A DNA stretch of 64,000 nt from Apis mellifera (lineage: Eukaryota; Arthropoda; Insecta; Hymenoptera; Apidae). The first letter of the stretch is position 1, and every line of letters begins with the position of its first letter. Position numbers and translations under genes: made by a program. Below, in pieces: positions 23,601 to 33,845 of the stretch. The stretch is from NCBI RefSeq assembly GCF_003254395.2, contig NC_037650.1, positions 3,841,001 through 3,905,000 of the forward strand, given 5' to 3'. The notes beneath the pieces were generated by a model that saw only the letters and a program-made list of their open reading frames with translations, did not search any database and was not told where the DNA came from.

Positions 23601-26246
23601 ATTAATTATCATTCGTTATTGCGTTATTGTCTGCAGCTGTCTTCCCCCGTACGCTATGCGCTTCGTCTATACGAAGCCACGATTTATCACCTTTCTCTCA
23701 ACAAAAACAAAAAAAAAAAAAAGATTCCTCATTTTAATTCGTTCACCCCCAATTAAAATTCTCGCTAACGAGTCCTACCCTCTTTTCAATTAAAATTGCA
23801 GTGAAGGGCGAGAAAAATTCCCCTCGAGGGGAAATCCCAGATTCTGGGGATCGATCGTCGATTTTTATTCGAAAAAAAAAAGAAAAAAAAACGCGAAAGA
23901 ATACTCCAAGTGACGAAAAAGGCGGACGTGTGTGCGAGCTTCTCTTCTGTCGTCTCTTTCCCTCCTCCGCTGGGTTAGGATCGGAGGGAAGGAAGCGGGG
24001 AACCGGATTTCCGAAAAAGGGAAAGCGACTCGGGATGCAGGTTGCCTGTATGTCGCGAGACTGTATACGCACCCACGCGAATGCGATAAATTATACGAGG
24101 AGGCGGGAGCGAAGGGGTAACCATAAAAGAACCTGTTACGTTCCAGATATTAATCCGGCTAGCGGGCATAAAATTGACTATAGCGCCCCCACGTTCCTTG
24201 CTTTTCGAACGAAACCGATGAGACTTCGTTCCGAGTGAATTTTTCCCATCTAATTCCACACCGATTCGTTTATTAGCGTTATTCTTAAAAATTCTTAAAC
24301 GCGCAAGTTCAAGTATCGAAGCATAACAGAGCTTTGCTAATAAAGGAAAAATTAATAATCTTTTCTACGATTCTGTGATTATTTGCAAAGAATTTGCCGT
24401 GTTTCGAATCCAGATATCAGCCTAATAAAATCGAACATCTCTTCGTAAGAGGGCCTGCTCTTCTCACTTGGTTCGCAGGCCAACAACCTGACGGAAGATT
24501 AAAGATAAAATTGTGAATGGGGTTATCCCGCGATCTCATTCATTTAATCGTATCGCCGTTATCCTATCATTGAGCGTTAACCTAGCAATAAAACCCTATT
24601 CGCCGCATCCGATAAACCTGTTAAAACTGTTCGAAATATCGAACAAACGAAACGTAAGGCTGCCTCGTTTACGCGATTAAGCTCGCCTCTTTTTTTCGAG
24701 GGATCGACGAGGGGAGAAACACGCGTTACCAACCGTGATGATGCACTTTTAATTGAATCATTATCCCGTAAAAGGAGTGCGCGATGCATCATCGATAATT
24801 GTCTTGACTGACTGACTTCTGTTAATGAAACACCTTCCCTTCTCAATTAAATTACATCTTTCAGCAAATATCGAACAGGATTTCTCAGCTTCGAAACGAG
24901 CGATCAACGACTCGATCAACTATGCACACTCGAGGACGGGACGGATCGAGAAATTTCTGGGACAGAGTCTTTTTTCGTCTGCCCGCAAGAAGAAATGGCC
25001 GAGTGCGAACTATCTGTGGTTCTCTATCCTTTTTATTGATCGTCCAGAACCGGTATGCACCACGCAAAACGAACAGCGCAACGTGGAACAAGGGTTCTGG
25101 AAGGAGCACACAATCTCTGTGCAACGTGAACTTATACAAGTCCGTTGTAATTATGAATTCTAGCTGAAAACCCTGATGCCGAAAAAAGAAGAAGAAAAAA
25201 TAATCCTCGAATGTTTAGATGAAAGATTAGAAAGAAATGGAGGGGGGAGAAAAAAAATGAAGCGCTAAAGATTTTTCTCACAGAAAAATAGGTCGCCGCT
25301 GTTTAACGTCACGCGATTCCACTTTTTAATCTGCACGAGAGAGAGAGAGAGAGTAATGGCGAAACAATGTTCCCACGGAAACTGTACGAACTTCCTGTAT
25401 CACTCGGAGAACTGCATTCTGCCACTGTTTCACGAACTTTCGAATTACCGTTTGAGGTAAGGATTAAAGGAAATCGAAGCCGAAGAATGAATTAATATTT
25501 CATGAAGATAAGCGGTACACAATGAGTGCAATGGTGCACCGGTTCAGAATTTCCAGGAAGGAAATTTTGCACCTATATGGTTTAAAGGTTCGTTATATTT
25601 TACACTGATATAAAGTGTGAATGCAGAAAAGGAATTGCAATCAGCTGGTCGTGGATGGAACGCGTGAATGCAGCAGCAGCAGCAGCTGCCCGATGCAGCC
25701 GTGGCCAAGTGCCTTTTATTGCGTTCGTATCGTCGATAGCCAGCTCGCACGCGGTCGATTCGGCTCATCTTGAACCGATAAGAGCGCTTTCTTGCTCCGA
25801 GAGAGCATTCTTCTGCTCTCTCTCGTCGATCCAAATTGATAGCACGGAAACGAAAGCCAGTTGCATTACGACGCAATTTGCATAAAATAACACATCGTTG
25901 TTTAAACCGTTCAACTCCAATTGGCTTGAATTATTCTAATCGCACGTTCGTTATAGTCGAGGATCGTTTCGAATGATTTCATCAATTTCGCAATTATCGG
26001 ACAAGAAATACTCTCATATATGTTTTTCATTATACCATTATTTTACCTATATTCTAATAACAACGAGTTCTTACGAGTTCTTATCTCTCGACGAGTAAAA
26101 AAAAAAAAGAAAAAAAAAAAAAGAAAAATGTAGATCGAGTCGAAGAAACTAGTTTTGTTGAAACTTACATCGTTGCTCGAATATCAAATGCACTGTTGAT
26201 ACCTGGACGAGAATGACGCTCCATTTTTTTTTTTTTTTTTTTGCAG

Positions 26247-26312
26247 TGAAATTTTCTCTCACACCTGGTCTACGCAACAATGGGGAATATCCTCGTGAAG
26301 TACGGACAAAAA
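26247..26312 (+). other. Candidate isolated plus-strand exon
   Basis: A 66-nt segment lies between a textbook acceptor (18 T then GCAG, ending 26246) and a textbook donor (A|GTAAGT at 26313). Only one frame is open throughout and contains LTPGLRNNGEYPREVR. Another reading has an in-exon ATG starting MGNILVKYGQK. I found no partner exon, so it may be a non-coding RNA or UTR exon, or chance. Confidence 0.25.
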
Positions 26313-27956
26313 GTAAGTTAAAATATATTCTAGAGGAAGTAAAGACAAGAGGGGTTAGTGAAGTAGAATCGATAACCACGATGAGTTTGGACTGGCCAGA
26401 AACCATTTCTTTTGACGACGCCGCATCGGCTTCGATCTCGTCGCACTCTACTGACGAACAATGCCATAAGCGATTCGAGTGCCGCTACGTGATATTCGCT
26501 TCGAGCTATAGAAAAGAGGAAACGCGTTCGGTTATATTTTGCAGCGAACCGCGTAGTCGAGCGTGTCGCCGTTCCACGTGCTTACGAAATTATTATTGCC
26601 GTTTCATATTATTATCGCTTGCCATAAATCTTTTTCGATTTTCCATATATACGTTACATTCCATGTAAGTTTTCCTTAACTACTTAATTACGCAATCGTA
26701 GCCGAAACGATAAATCGAAGAATATTACACTCTTAATTCCTAAAATTGTAATTTTTTAAATTAAAATTCATCTCGTTAGAAAAAGATGAAAAAAAAATAA
26801 AATGTATGCTATTTGCATTCTCAGCGAAGATAAAAATAATTACGATTGCTCGAGTTTCGATAAAATTCTTGCTTCGGTGAAATCAGTTGAACGAATCGAA
26901 TTAATTTCGATTCCATGGAAATAAAAAAACGATCTTACGAGGTCGATAACTGGAATTTAATGCCATATACGACGGCGCAGCTACACGGCAGCAGGTTCAA
27001 CGTGAAGATAATTACGCCAGTCACGCAATGTTATAATCTGCTCCGACTCGGATCACCCTATTTAGAAGAAAAAAATATCAATGAGGTTCGAATGTACCGC
27101 TGTATGCTAAATGTATTCGCAAAACTCTGTGGAAAAAATCGTGTTCGCAGAGGAGGATAGATTATATTTTTTATATACATCGATGAAAACGGGTAACGGT
27201 TCGCCCGTATACCAGGTGTCTTGACATTTTCAACGTCACCAACGACAGAAAAGAAATTCGAGGAATGTTTATTCCTCCGGAAATAAATAGACGACGAAAA
27301 TTGTACGATCGTGTATACGTGGACATTTTTTCGAAGAAATACGAATTCTAAAGATGGGAAGAGAATTTTAACTCGTAAAAAGTCATTTAAATTAAACCAA
27401 GGTGTTAAACAGAAAAACCATCATGTATAAGAAAGATTTACACGGCAACATTAATGGACGTACTTTGAGTTTAACAGTACACTTAATGTTGCGACCGACA
27501 AGCTTAGTGGTTCGAGTGGCGTAATCGTTAAACGAGCCACTTGGCATCTTGTCGAAGGTATTCCATCGAAGGAGAAAAAAAGGCGAATGACCTACCTCAT
27601 CGCGAACAAGTCACTCGAAACTTCCATGATTCCGTCTTATCTAAATGATCATTACGGTACAAAACATAAAACGATTGTCACGTACGCGATTATACACTTC
27701 TAGTCTCTCTCTCTCATTTTTATATAAACGTGTGAATAGCCTGAGATTATTTTTTGATCGCTATTGGATACAGAAACACGGCAAATGATCACAGAAAAAT
27801 ATATTGTGAACGTTAAAGGAACGTAGTTTCCTATAGCAATCGATACTCGGTTACAGAGAAGAATCTCGACAGATGTATAAAGAAAGAAAAAGATTGTAAT
27901 GTCGCGAGGCTGATGTATAATATAAAAATATCACTTGACTCACCTTTGTTCTCCAC

Positions 27957-28110
27957 ACACGATCGTGAATTTTAAAATTCGAAAGCTCCTTCACATCGGA
28001 ATCGTTACAGTAGGGCACTAAGAGTCCGGTTTCAAGGCCAAGATAGCAGATAGGAGAATAAACGAATCGTGAAGACTTGAATCGGAAATAAGTCTTCGAT
28101 AAAGAAGACA
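27957..28110 (-). other. Candidate minus-strand exon before a strong donor
   Basis: An open minus-strand frame containing ICYLGLETGLLVPYCNDSD ends at AAAG|GTGAGT (donor bases 27956-27955 by reading the reverse strand). No convincing acceptor or partner exon was found, and no family is recognised. It could be a first, untranslated exon of an RNA starting near 28.6 kb. Confidence 0.2.
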
Positions 28111-29299
28111 CTAGGTAAAACGAATTGCTCGAGACGAAATTTTAAGAATCACATTAAATATATCACTTCGATAATATATCGCTTCACTAAACTTGTCCCG
28201 GCACAACGTGATTCCGACACAAACAAAAGGTGACTAAGAGATCCCGAGTATTCTAACCGCCTGTTTACATCGTTAATTTCAACCGCAAAACCCCACCCTT
28301 TATTTATCGAACCTATCGGCAAACGACAAGCAGGCAACGTACATTTTCAGGAAAAAAGGCCAATGTGTTGACAGATCTCGAGGGATAAAAAACGGAAAGG
28401 ATGAGACTTGTCACGATGTATGTATGCGAGTTTCACTCGTGTATCGTTACTCACGTATGCGTAAGCCGTCCTGTTATTCCGTTCCAGGATTACCAGCAAG
28501 TTCTTTACACAAAGATTTCACAATAATCGAACATCAAATCTGATGATATCACACTTTGTACAATTTAACGGTCAGGGTGTGCCCCGAATTTCCATGCGAC
28601 CAACGGCATCCGTCAAATGTGAACTACTGTCGCCATCTTGATATGATCGCTTATAGCGACACAGGTTGACAAATTGTTGAACTAATAATAAAATTGCGCG
28701 GACGATTCAAACTGTTCTAATTTCTTACGCAAAATTTTACACACTTTAAAAAATTGTTTTAACTACAAAATCGTTAATTTATATTATATTTTAAATTGAG
28801 AATATGAAAAATCTTAAATTAAATCTTGACAAATTCGAAATTTGATTAAAATTTTTCTATATTTATTAGATATTTTAATAATATCGATATTTATTATTAT
28901 AAATATAGAAAAATTGCTTGTAAGATGTAAATTGTAAAAATTTATTAAAACGTGAAAAGTATAAGCAAATATGTATAACCTATTATTCGTATAATGAAAA
29001 ATAACAACTGTAGAATTTATAACAATAAAAAAAAGTTACGACATTAACGTTTTCGTATTTTTCTTTATTTTTTTTTAATATATTATTATAAATTTCGAAA
29101 TTAATTAAATTTTTAATGTCTTTTATCGATGTTTATCATAGGTATAGAATCATCCATTAATAAATTCGTATAAAAAAAAAGTTCAAAGTATGTAAAGATT
29201 TTAAACAATCGCGGTATTGAATCGTACTTTATGACGTCAAATGAAACGAAATAAGGTTAAGTACGAATTGTATATAAGAGGCGTGCATATGGTCAGGGT

Positions 29300-30066
29300 T
29301 TACGAATAATTCGCGACGTCCCTGGTTTCGATCGAATCAACGTTTTCGCCAGTGGTACTAGTAGTCCCTGGGCAGAATGCAACTGCGTGGTGACACGGAA
29401 CGACGAATCTAATTTGCTAAATTTGGACACACGTGCAATTTCTGGTACGTAGTTGTCGAAAAAGAAATTTAACTTGTTTAACGGTGAATCGTTTCAACAT
29501 TAACACACGAGACGGGACAAGCGGAATTTTATTAACCGACTTTTCAACCGATTGTTTTCAGAACACGTGCGGGTTGAACAACCACGTGGGCCGTATGTAT
29601 CGAAAAGCAAGTGCCGCATCGTCCGGTGAGTGTATTTAGACAAGCTGCGATATTTCTGTTATCAGCACTATACTTTTGCAAAGAATGAAACATTAATTTT
29701 CTGAATAAAAACTCAATTAGAACAACTACTGGCAGTTGATAAGTGAATTCAAACACGATAACCTTGTAGAATGATATTTTGAAAAAGATAAACATACGAA
29801 TGACAACAGAATTTATATTTTTCACTAAAGGTTGAATTTTAATGGACGATATATGCATGTAATTGAAATATGTGATACATACATATCTGTCTATTAGGTA
29901 AAAAAAATGTGATATAGTTTACAAATTTATAAAAATACTTGTAAGTAATAAAAATATCAGGGACATGTACTGTTGATGCAAAGATAGAAGTAAAAAAAGA
30001 CTGAATAGAATAAGAATACATACAAATAAGAACTCTTATTGATTGTTTGAAAAGAAATCCGGAGTA
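29300..30066 (+). promoter_or_regulatory. sud1: Candidate promoter and 5' UTR exons of the sud1 gene
   Basis: A leader exon of unknown start ends at CTG|GTACGT (exon end 29444). A 64-nt exon, 29562-29625, is bounded by TTGTTTTCAG| and |GTGAGT. The sud1 coding exon follows. The 64-nt exon contains an upstream ATG (29593) opening MYRKASAASS in phase 1 at the donor. An in-frame TGA just upstream of the sud1 start shows that this exon cannot extend the protein in the sud1 frame. Assignment to sud1 is by proximity only. Confidence 0.4.
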
Positions 30067-31881
30067 ATGGCTGAAGAAGAACCGCAATCAAAAAAATTGA
30101 AACCATCTGTCATTTCTGATTTCATCTATACGGATAATTTTCAACAATTATTTACAGAGCATTGGCACAATTGTAAAGATGTGAAGCTAGACAACATTGA
30201 AATTATATCAAAACCTTTCAGAGTATGCAGAATTTCCAACTTTCTCTATAGCGAAGACGTTATGGATGAAATAAAAAATGAATTATTGGACGTTAAATGT
30301 AGAAGAAATTGTTTAGATCTTTATCAATTTGAACAGACTAGTGACTTTGTTAATATTGACTCAGAATATTTAAGGTTACTTTATCAGACTTTTCAAACAG
30401 ATTTAACATTATGGATGGAACGGATCACTAAGGTAGAACTTAATAAAAAAGTATCAATGTCAAGCTCTTGTTACTATGATACAGATTATTTACTTTGTCA
30501 TGATGACAATATGGGTGATCGTAGAATTGCTTTTGTATTATATCTTTCAAAAAATTGGTCTGCAAGTGATGGAGGTGCTTTAGATTTATTTGACACGGAT
30601 GAGAATGGGCTACCTAGAAATGTTGTAAAATCTTTGATACCAGAGTACAATTCCCTTGTATTTTTTGAAGTCACGGATAATTCTTATCATCAAGTAGCTG
30701 AAGTAATTGCATCAGATAAATCACGTTGGTCCATTAATGGTTGGTTTCATGGACCACTCAGAGAGGATACTAGGCCACCAAGACCTGAAATTGAACCCAA
30801 TTACATACAGCCATTGAACGATCGAATAAATTTGCGGGATTGGGTAACGGAGTGTTACATATATCCCAGTATCGTTAAAGAGGTTCAGAAAGAGATAGAA
30901 CGAGACTCGTTCACACTTTTATCTAATTATTTCAAAGATGACGTGTATGAAAAACTTTCCATAGATTTGACATCCGACTCTATTGTTTGGAAAAAAGTTG
31001 GACCAGCCGATATTCGTAATTACGAAGTGGCAGACGAGACGAGCTTGCCAGAATTATTGTCGAAATTTTATAACATGTTTAAATCTATCACGATATTTCA
31101 ATTATTGAAAGATTACACGGAATTGGATTTGATATCGGAAACAGAAACTATGAATCCCAAGATGGCCATAGAACTTCAGAGATGGTCCAGTGGTTGTTAC
31201 ACCTTGTTAGCCGATATAAATGAAAGAAGATCCAGCAATTATGGACGTCTTAGTCAAACTGAAGAAATACCAGAAGTGTCATCGTTGGAAGTACTGGAAA
31301 AAAGTAGAGAAGATCAAGAGAAAACTTCGCCAAATTATGAAAATAAAAGTCTACAATCAGAGTCTAATACTCCGGAGAGTATGAAGGGAGATAACGATAT
31401 CGACGAGGATGAAATATTGAAGAAGATACTTAAAGAGAAATCTTCGAATTCAAATTCAAAGAAGAAGTTGTCGCGACAATCCTCCTTGTCCAAACTGGAC
31501 AGTTCGTCGCCGCAGAAATTGGCTAGATCTCTGGACACGGATGATTCTGACGTATCCGATATCGGTGATTATCTTTCCGATCCGTTGGACAATTCTTTGG
31601 AAAATTCTGATCAGGAGAAAGATTTGGATGACGCGAATACGTCCGATACAGGAGCTCTAGACGTAATAATTCAATTTAATACGAATCATATGGCCGAGGA
31701 GGAATATACAATAGATTATGTAAATCCTAAACAGCTCGAGGGCACATTAATCCACGTGCCAACGAAAGATAACCATCTTTGTCTTGTTTATAAAACATTA
31801 AGTACATGTCGTGTTCATAAATACGTGACTCATTACTGTACAGATTATTTTTACAATCTGATTTGTACATATTATGAATAA
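30067..31881 (+). CDS. sud1: Prolyl 3-hydroxylase OGFOD1/sudestada1 homologue
   Basis: An intronless 604-residue coding sequence. This Fe(II)/2-oxoglutarate dioxygenase family (yeast Tpa1, human OGFOD1, fly sudestada1) hydroxylates a conserved proline of ribosomal protein uS12 and affects translation and stress granules. Seen: an N-terminal double-stranded beta-helix domain at about residues 50-235, with iron ligands His145 and Asp147 in LLCHDDN and His208 in SYHQVAEV, and the 2OG-binding Arg220 in KSRWSINGWFHG. All catalytic residues are intact. A second, degenerate oxygenase-like domain follows (about 255-400, RDWVTECYIYPSI onward). An acidic, serine-rich insert covers about 410-540. The conserved end contains NHLCLVYKTLSTCRVHKYV. 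ATG 30067 is chosen because the frame upstream has only a TTG start and then TGA. At 604 residues it is longer than the roughly 540 usual for the family, owing to the acidic insert. It converges on the minus-strand gene at 32452. Confidence 0.95.
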   Translation: MAEEEPQSKKLKPSVISDFIYTDNFQQLFTEHWHNCKDVKLDNIEIISKPFRVCRISNFLYSEDVMDEIKNELLDVKCRRNCLDLYQFEQTSDFVNIDSEYLRLLYQTFQTDLTLWMERITKVELNKKVSMSSSCYYDTDYLLCHDDNMGDRRIAFVLYLSKNWSASDGGALDLFDTDENGLPRNVVKSLIPEYNSLVFFEVTDNSYHQVAEVIASDKSRWSINGWFHGPLREDTRPPRPEIEPNYIQPLNDRINLRDWVTECYIYPSIVKEVQKEIERDSFTLLSNYFKDDVYEKLSIDLTSDSIVWKKVGPADIRNYEVADETSLPELLSKFYNMFKSITIFQLLKDYTELDLISETETMNPKMAIELQRWSSGCYTLLADINERRSSNYGRLSQTEEIPEVSSLEVLEKSREDQEKTSPNYENKSLQSESNTPESMKGDNDIDEDEILKKILKEKSSNSNSKKKLSRQSSLSKLDSSSPQKLARSLDTDDSDVSDIGDYLSDPLDNSLENSDQEKDLDDANTSDTGALDVIIQFNTNHMAEEEYTIDYVNPKQLEGTLIHVPTKDNHLCLVYKTLSTCRVHKYVTHYCTDYFYNLICTYYE

Positions 31882-32451
31882 TAATTGCACATAAGACTTG
31901 TGTCGTCTCGTATGCTCTTTAAACGAGTTGACAATTGTATAATGAATGGCAGGCGAAAAGTGTCTACGTTCACATGTATCATAGTATTCGTATTAATAAA
32001 ATTGTCAGTATTTATCTTCGAGCAATATTTTTCGTTATTTATTTCTACGCACCTACTAGTTACCTACTAATTAATATTCCATATTTTATATTTAGGATGC
32101 AAGTACCAAATAAGGATAATAAATATAGTCGTGCGTGTCTCTTACGAAAATTAAGATGGAGATTAAGACCACAGTGCAGAAAACATTCTCGTTTATTAGG
32201 TGTCATACATCTATCGCTTACGTTTTACTTACGGAACTAACGTTAGGTGCAATTAGGTCGCATGCGAGGGTTTCGAGATAAATATATATATATATGTATG
32301 TATGTATATACATATATATATACATACATTGGCGTACTTGGATTCTGAAGAGAAGATTCTTAGTTTTTTCGTTTCGATGCAAAAGCGATTAAAAATTCTT
32401 TCTTATATTCTAAATGTAAGAGAAATAAAAATAAAATAAAAAAAATTAAGC
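31882..32451. other. Convergent 3' UTR interval
   Basis: The interval between the sud1 stop and the stop codon of the minus-strand gene. Candidate poly(A) hexamers: plus AATAAA at 31995-32000 for sud1, and minus AATAAA (plus TTTATT) at 32038-32043 for the opposing gene, so the two 3' UTRs may overlap. A TA/GTATGTAT-type dinucleotide repeat lies at 32279-32330. Confidence 0.4.
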
Positions 32452-33758
32452 TTACGAGTTTGAGGCGTTAGTATAATCGTTTTCCGGTTCTTGCACTTGT
32501 ATCCTGATCTGTGCACTACAACTTTGTTGTCCCTTCCCATCCTTAACGACTTTTGTGGTAACCTGAGATAAAAAAAAAATCTCTCGATAAAAATCATTCT
32601 ATTAGATACGCGATAAAAATACGACATCGTTAAACTCGGATGTTTTCTTCTTCCTCTTCTTCTTTTTATATCACTCGCAAGACCATCAATGATCACGTCA
32701 TTCGCCTTTTACCTTTGTTCCACGCGAATAATTGAACGTTTTTAATCATATACAGGAATATAGCGTACGACTATCGTAACAAATCACCTGAGAAGTGGTA
32801 GGGATTCCAGCCATGCGTTTCCTCAATTCATTCAGTTGCAATTCTCTCTGGAAGCTCACGTCGTTTTCCTGCGAATCCTCGCGTAACCCGTCGTTAATCG
32901 ATTCCGACGAGTATTCTACCTGCACCCATGGACAAATGGTCGGCGATGCTTGCAAGGAATTTTTGCTTCCTGGTCGAGAAAGTCGAGGGGAGAGCCGTCG
33001 AAGGAGCGAAATCAGTTTCGATCTACGAATAACGTTCGCCTGTTATTATCATATACGATCTTTCTCACACAGAATCAAACGATAGAATGACGTACTTTGT
33101 ACTTGGCGTTTGAAGGTGGTCAGAACTGATTGCTCCACTTCTTGAAAGCTGTTCCGCGCTACGAGTAGTGTCCCTCCAATGCAATTTGTTAATTGATCTT
33201 CCTACCCGCCAATCCAGGCTATTGCTTTGACGAGATTGAAGGCCTGAAAATAATAATTTCGAGTGCTGCTCGTGTAACATCGACAATAACGGTACATATA
33301 CGATCGTATCGAACCGAAAAATATTCCATTTCTCTCCCACCTTTCTCGTTCGCCGTTTGATTAACCCTCCAGTCTAAGGAGCTACTGCTTCTATTCACGC
33401 TATAAATATTATCACAGGATTTTGTCGCGAGATATGTCGCGTGATGACGACGCCTAAGCAATTTTGAAACTGGTCCCAAATGCCTGAAATGCAATCGTAT
33501 CGTTAGCGTAACGAAATAAAATTTCTATTAAACAAAAAAAAGAAAAAACAATATATAACATACTTACTTTTTGAATTTTCGAGATTGCTCGATAGGCGGT
33601 TTGCTGTCACAAACTACCACTTTGACTTCCGGTTCCGGATAATACGTGCCCACACGAATGTGGCTGTAATTATTACGGACACCGTCCAGGGACCGGAAGT
33701 TCGTACCGCGCTCGTTCGAAGGTACGCGGACGATTTCGATTTTCGATTTTCCCTCCAT
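32452..33758 (-). CDS. Uncharacterised five-exon gene, SLDWRV-repeat protein
   Basis: Five exons join with matching phases on the minus strand: 33758-33568, 33483-33341, 33243-33096, 33022-32788 and 32562-32452. They give 828 nt (275 residues) and end ...NDYTNASNS at TAA 32454-32452. Start MEGKSKIEIVRVPSNERG; an in-frame TAG lies upstream, and a 5' UTR acceptor (CTTACTCAG) sits at 33845. I do not recognise the family. Visible features: a basic stretch (KLLRRRHH); two copies of a SLDWRV motif ending exon 2 and starting exon 3; a basic, serine-rich block LLRRLSPRLSRPGSKNSL; an acidic-to-helical segment (REDSQENDVSFQREL, LRKRMAGIP); and a short C-terminal strand-like piece. No signal peptide or membrane segment is seen. 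It looks like an intracellular, partly disordered protein. The final stop overlaps a donor-like TC|GTAAGC, so a longer isoform cannot be excluded. Acceptor 33023 of exon 4 is the weakest link. Confidence 0.72.
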
Positions 33759-33845
33759 TCTTCCTTTCTTCACGTGTTTCTATATATACACACACGTATG
33801 TGTAATATTTCACGATCGAGCGAAATACACTTGTCGCGAAAGTAA

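Larger units (their letters stand above)
17416..29280. other. Gene-poor, CpG-richer region
   Basis: Almost 12 kb without a protein gene I can support. GC and CpG are visibly higher than left of the gap. Many overlapping ORFs of 60-180 codons occur on both strands, but they are Ser/Arg/Phe-rich shadows of low-stop DNA with no motif. Contents noted separately: a perfect hairpin (19871-19916), a GGC/GAC repeat (20592-20632), a CAG-type repeat (25670-25686) and exon-like signals at 26247-26312 and near 27957-28110. It may be intergenic, a long intron, or contain a non-coding RNA gene. Confidence 0.45.
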
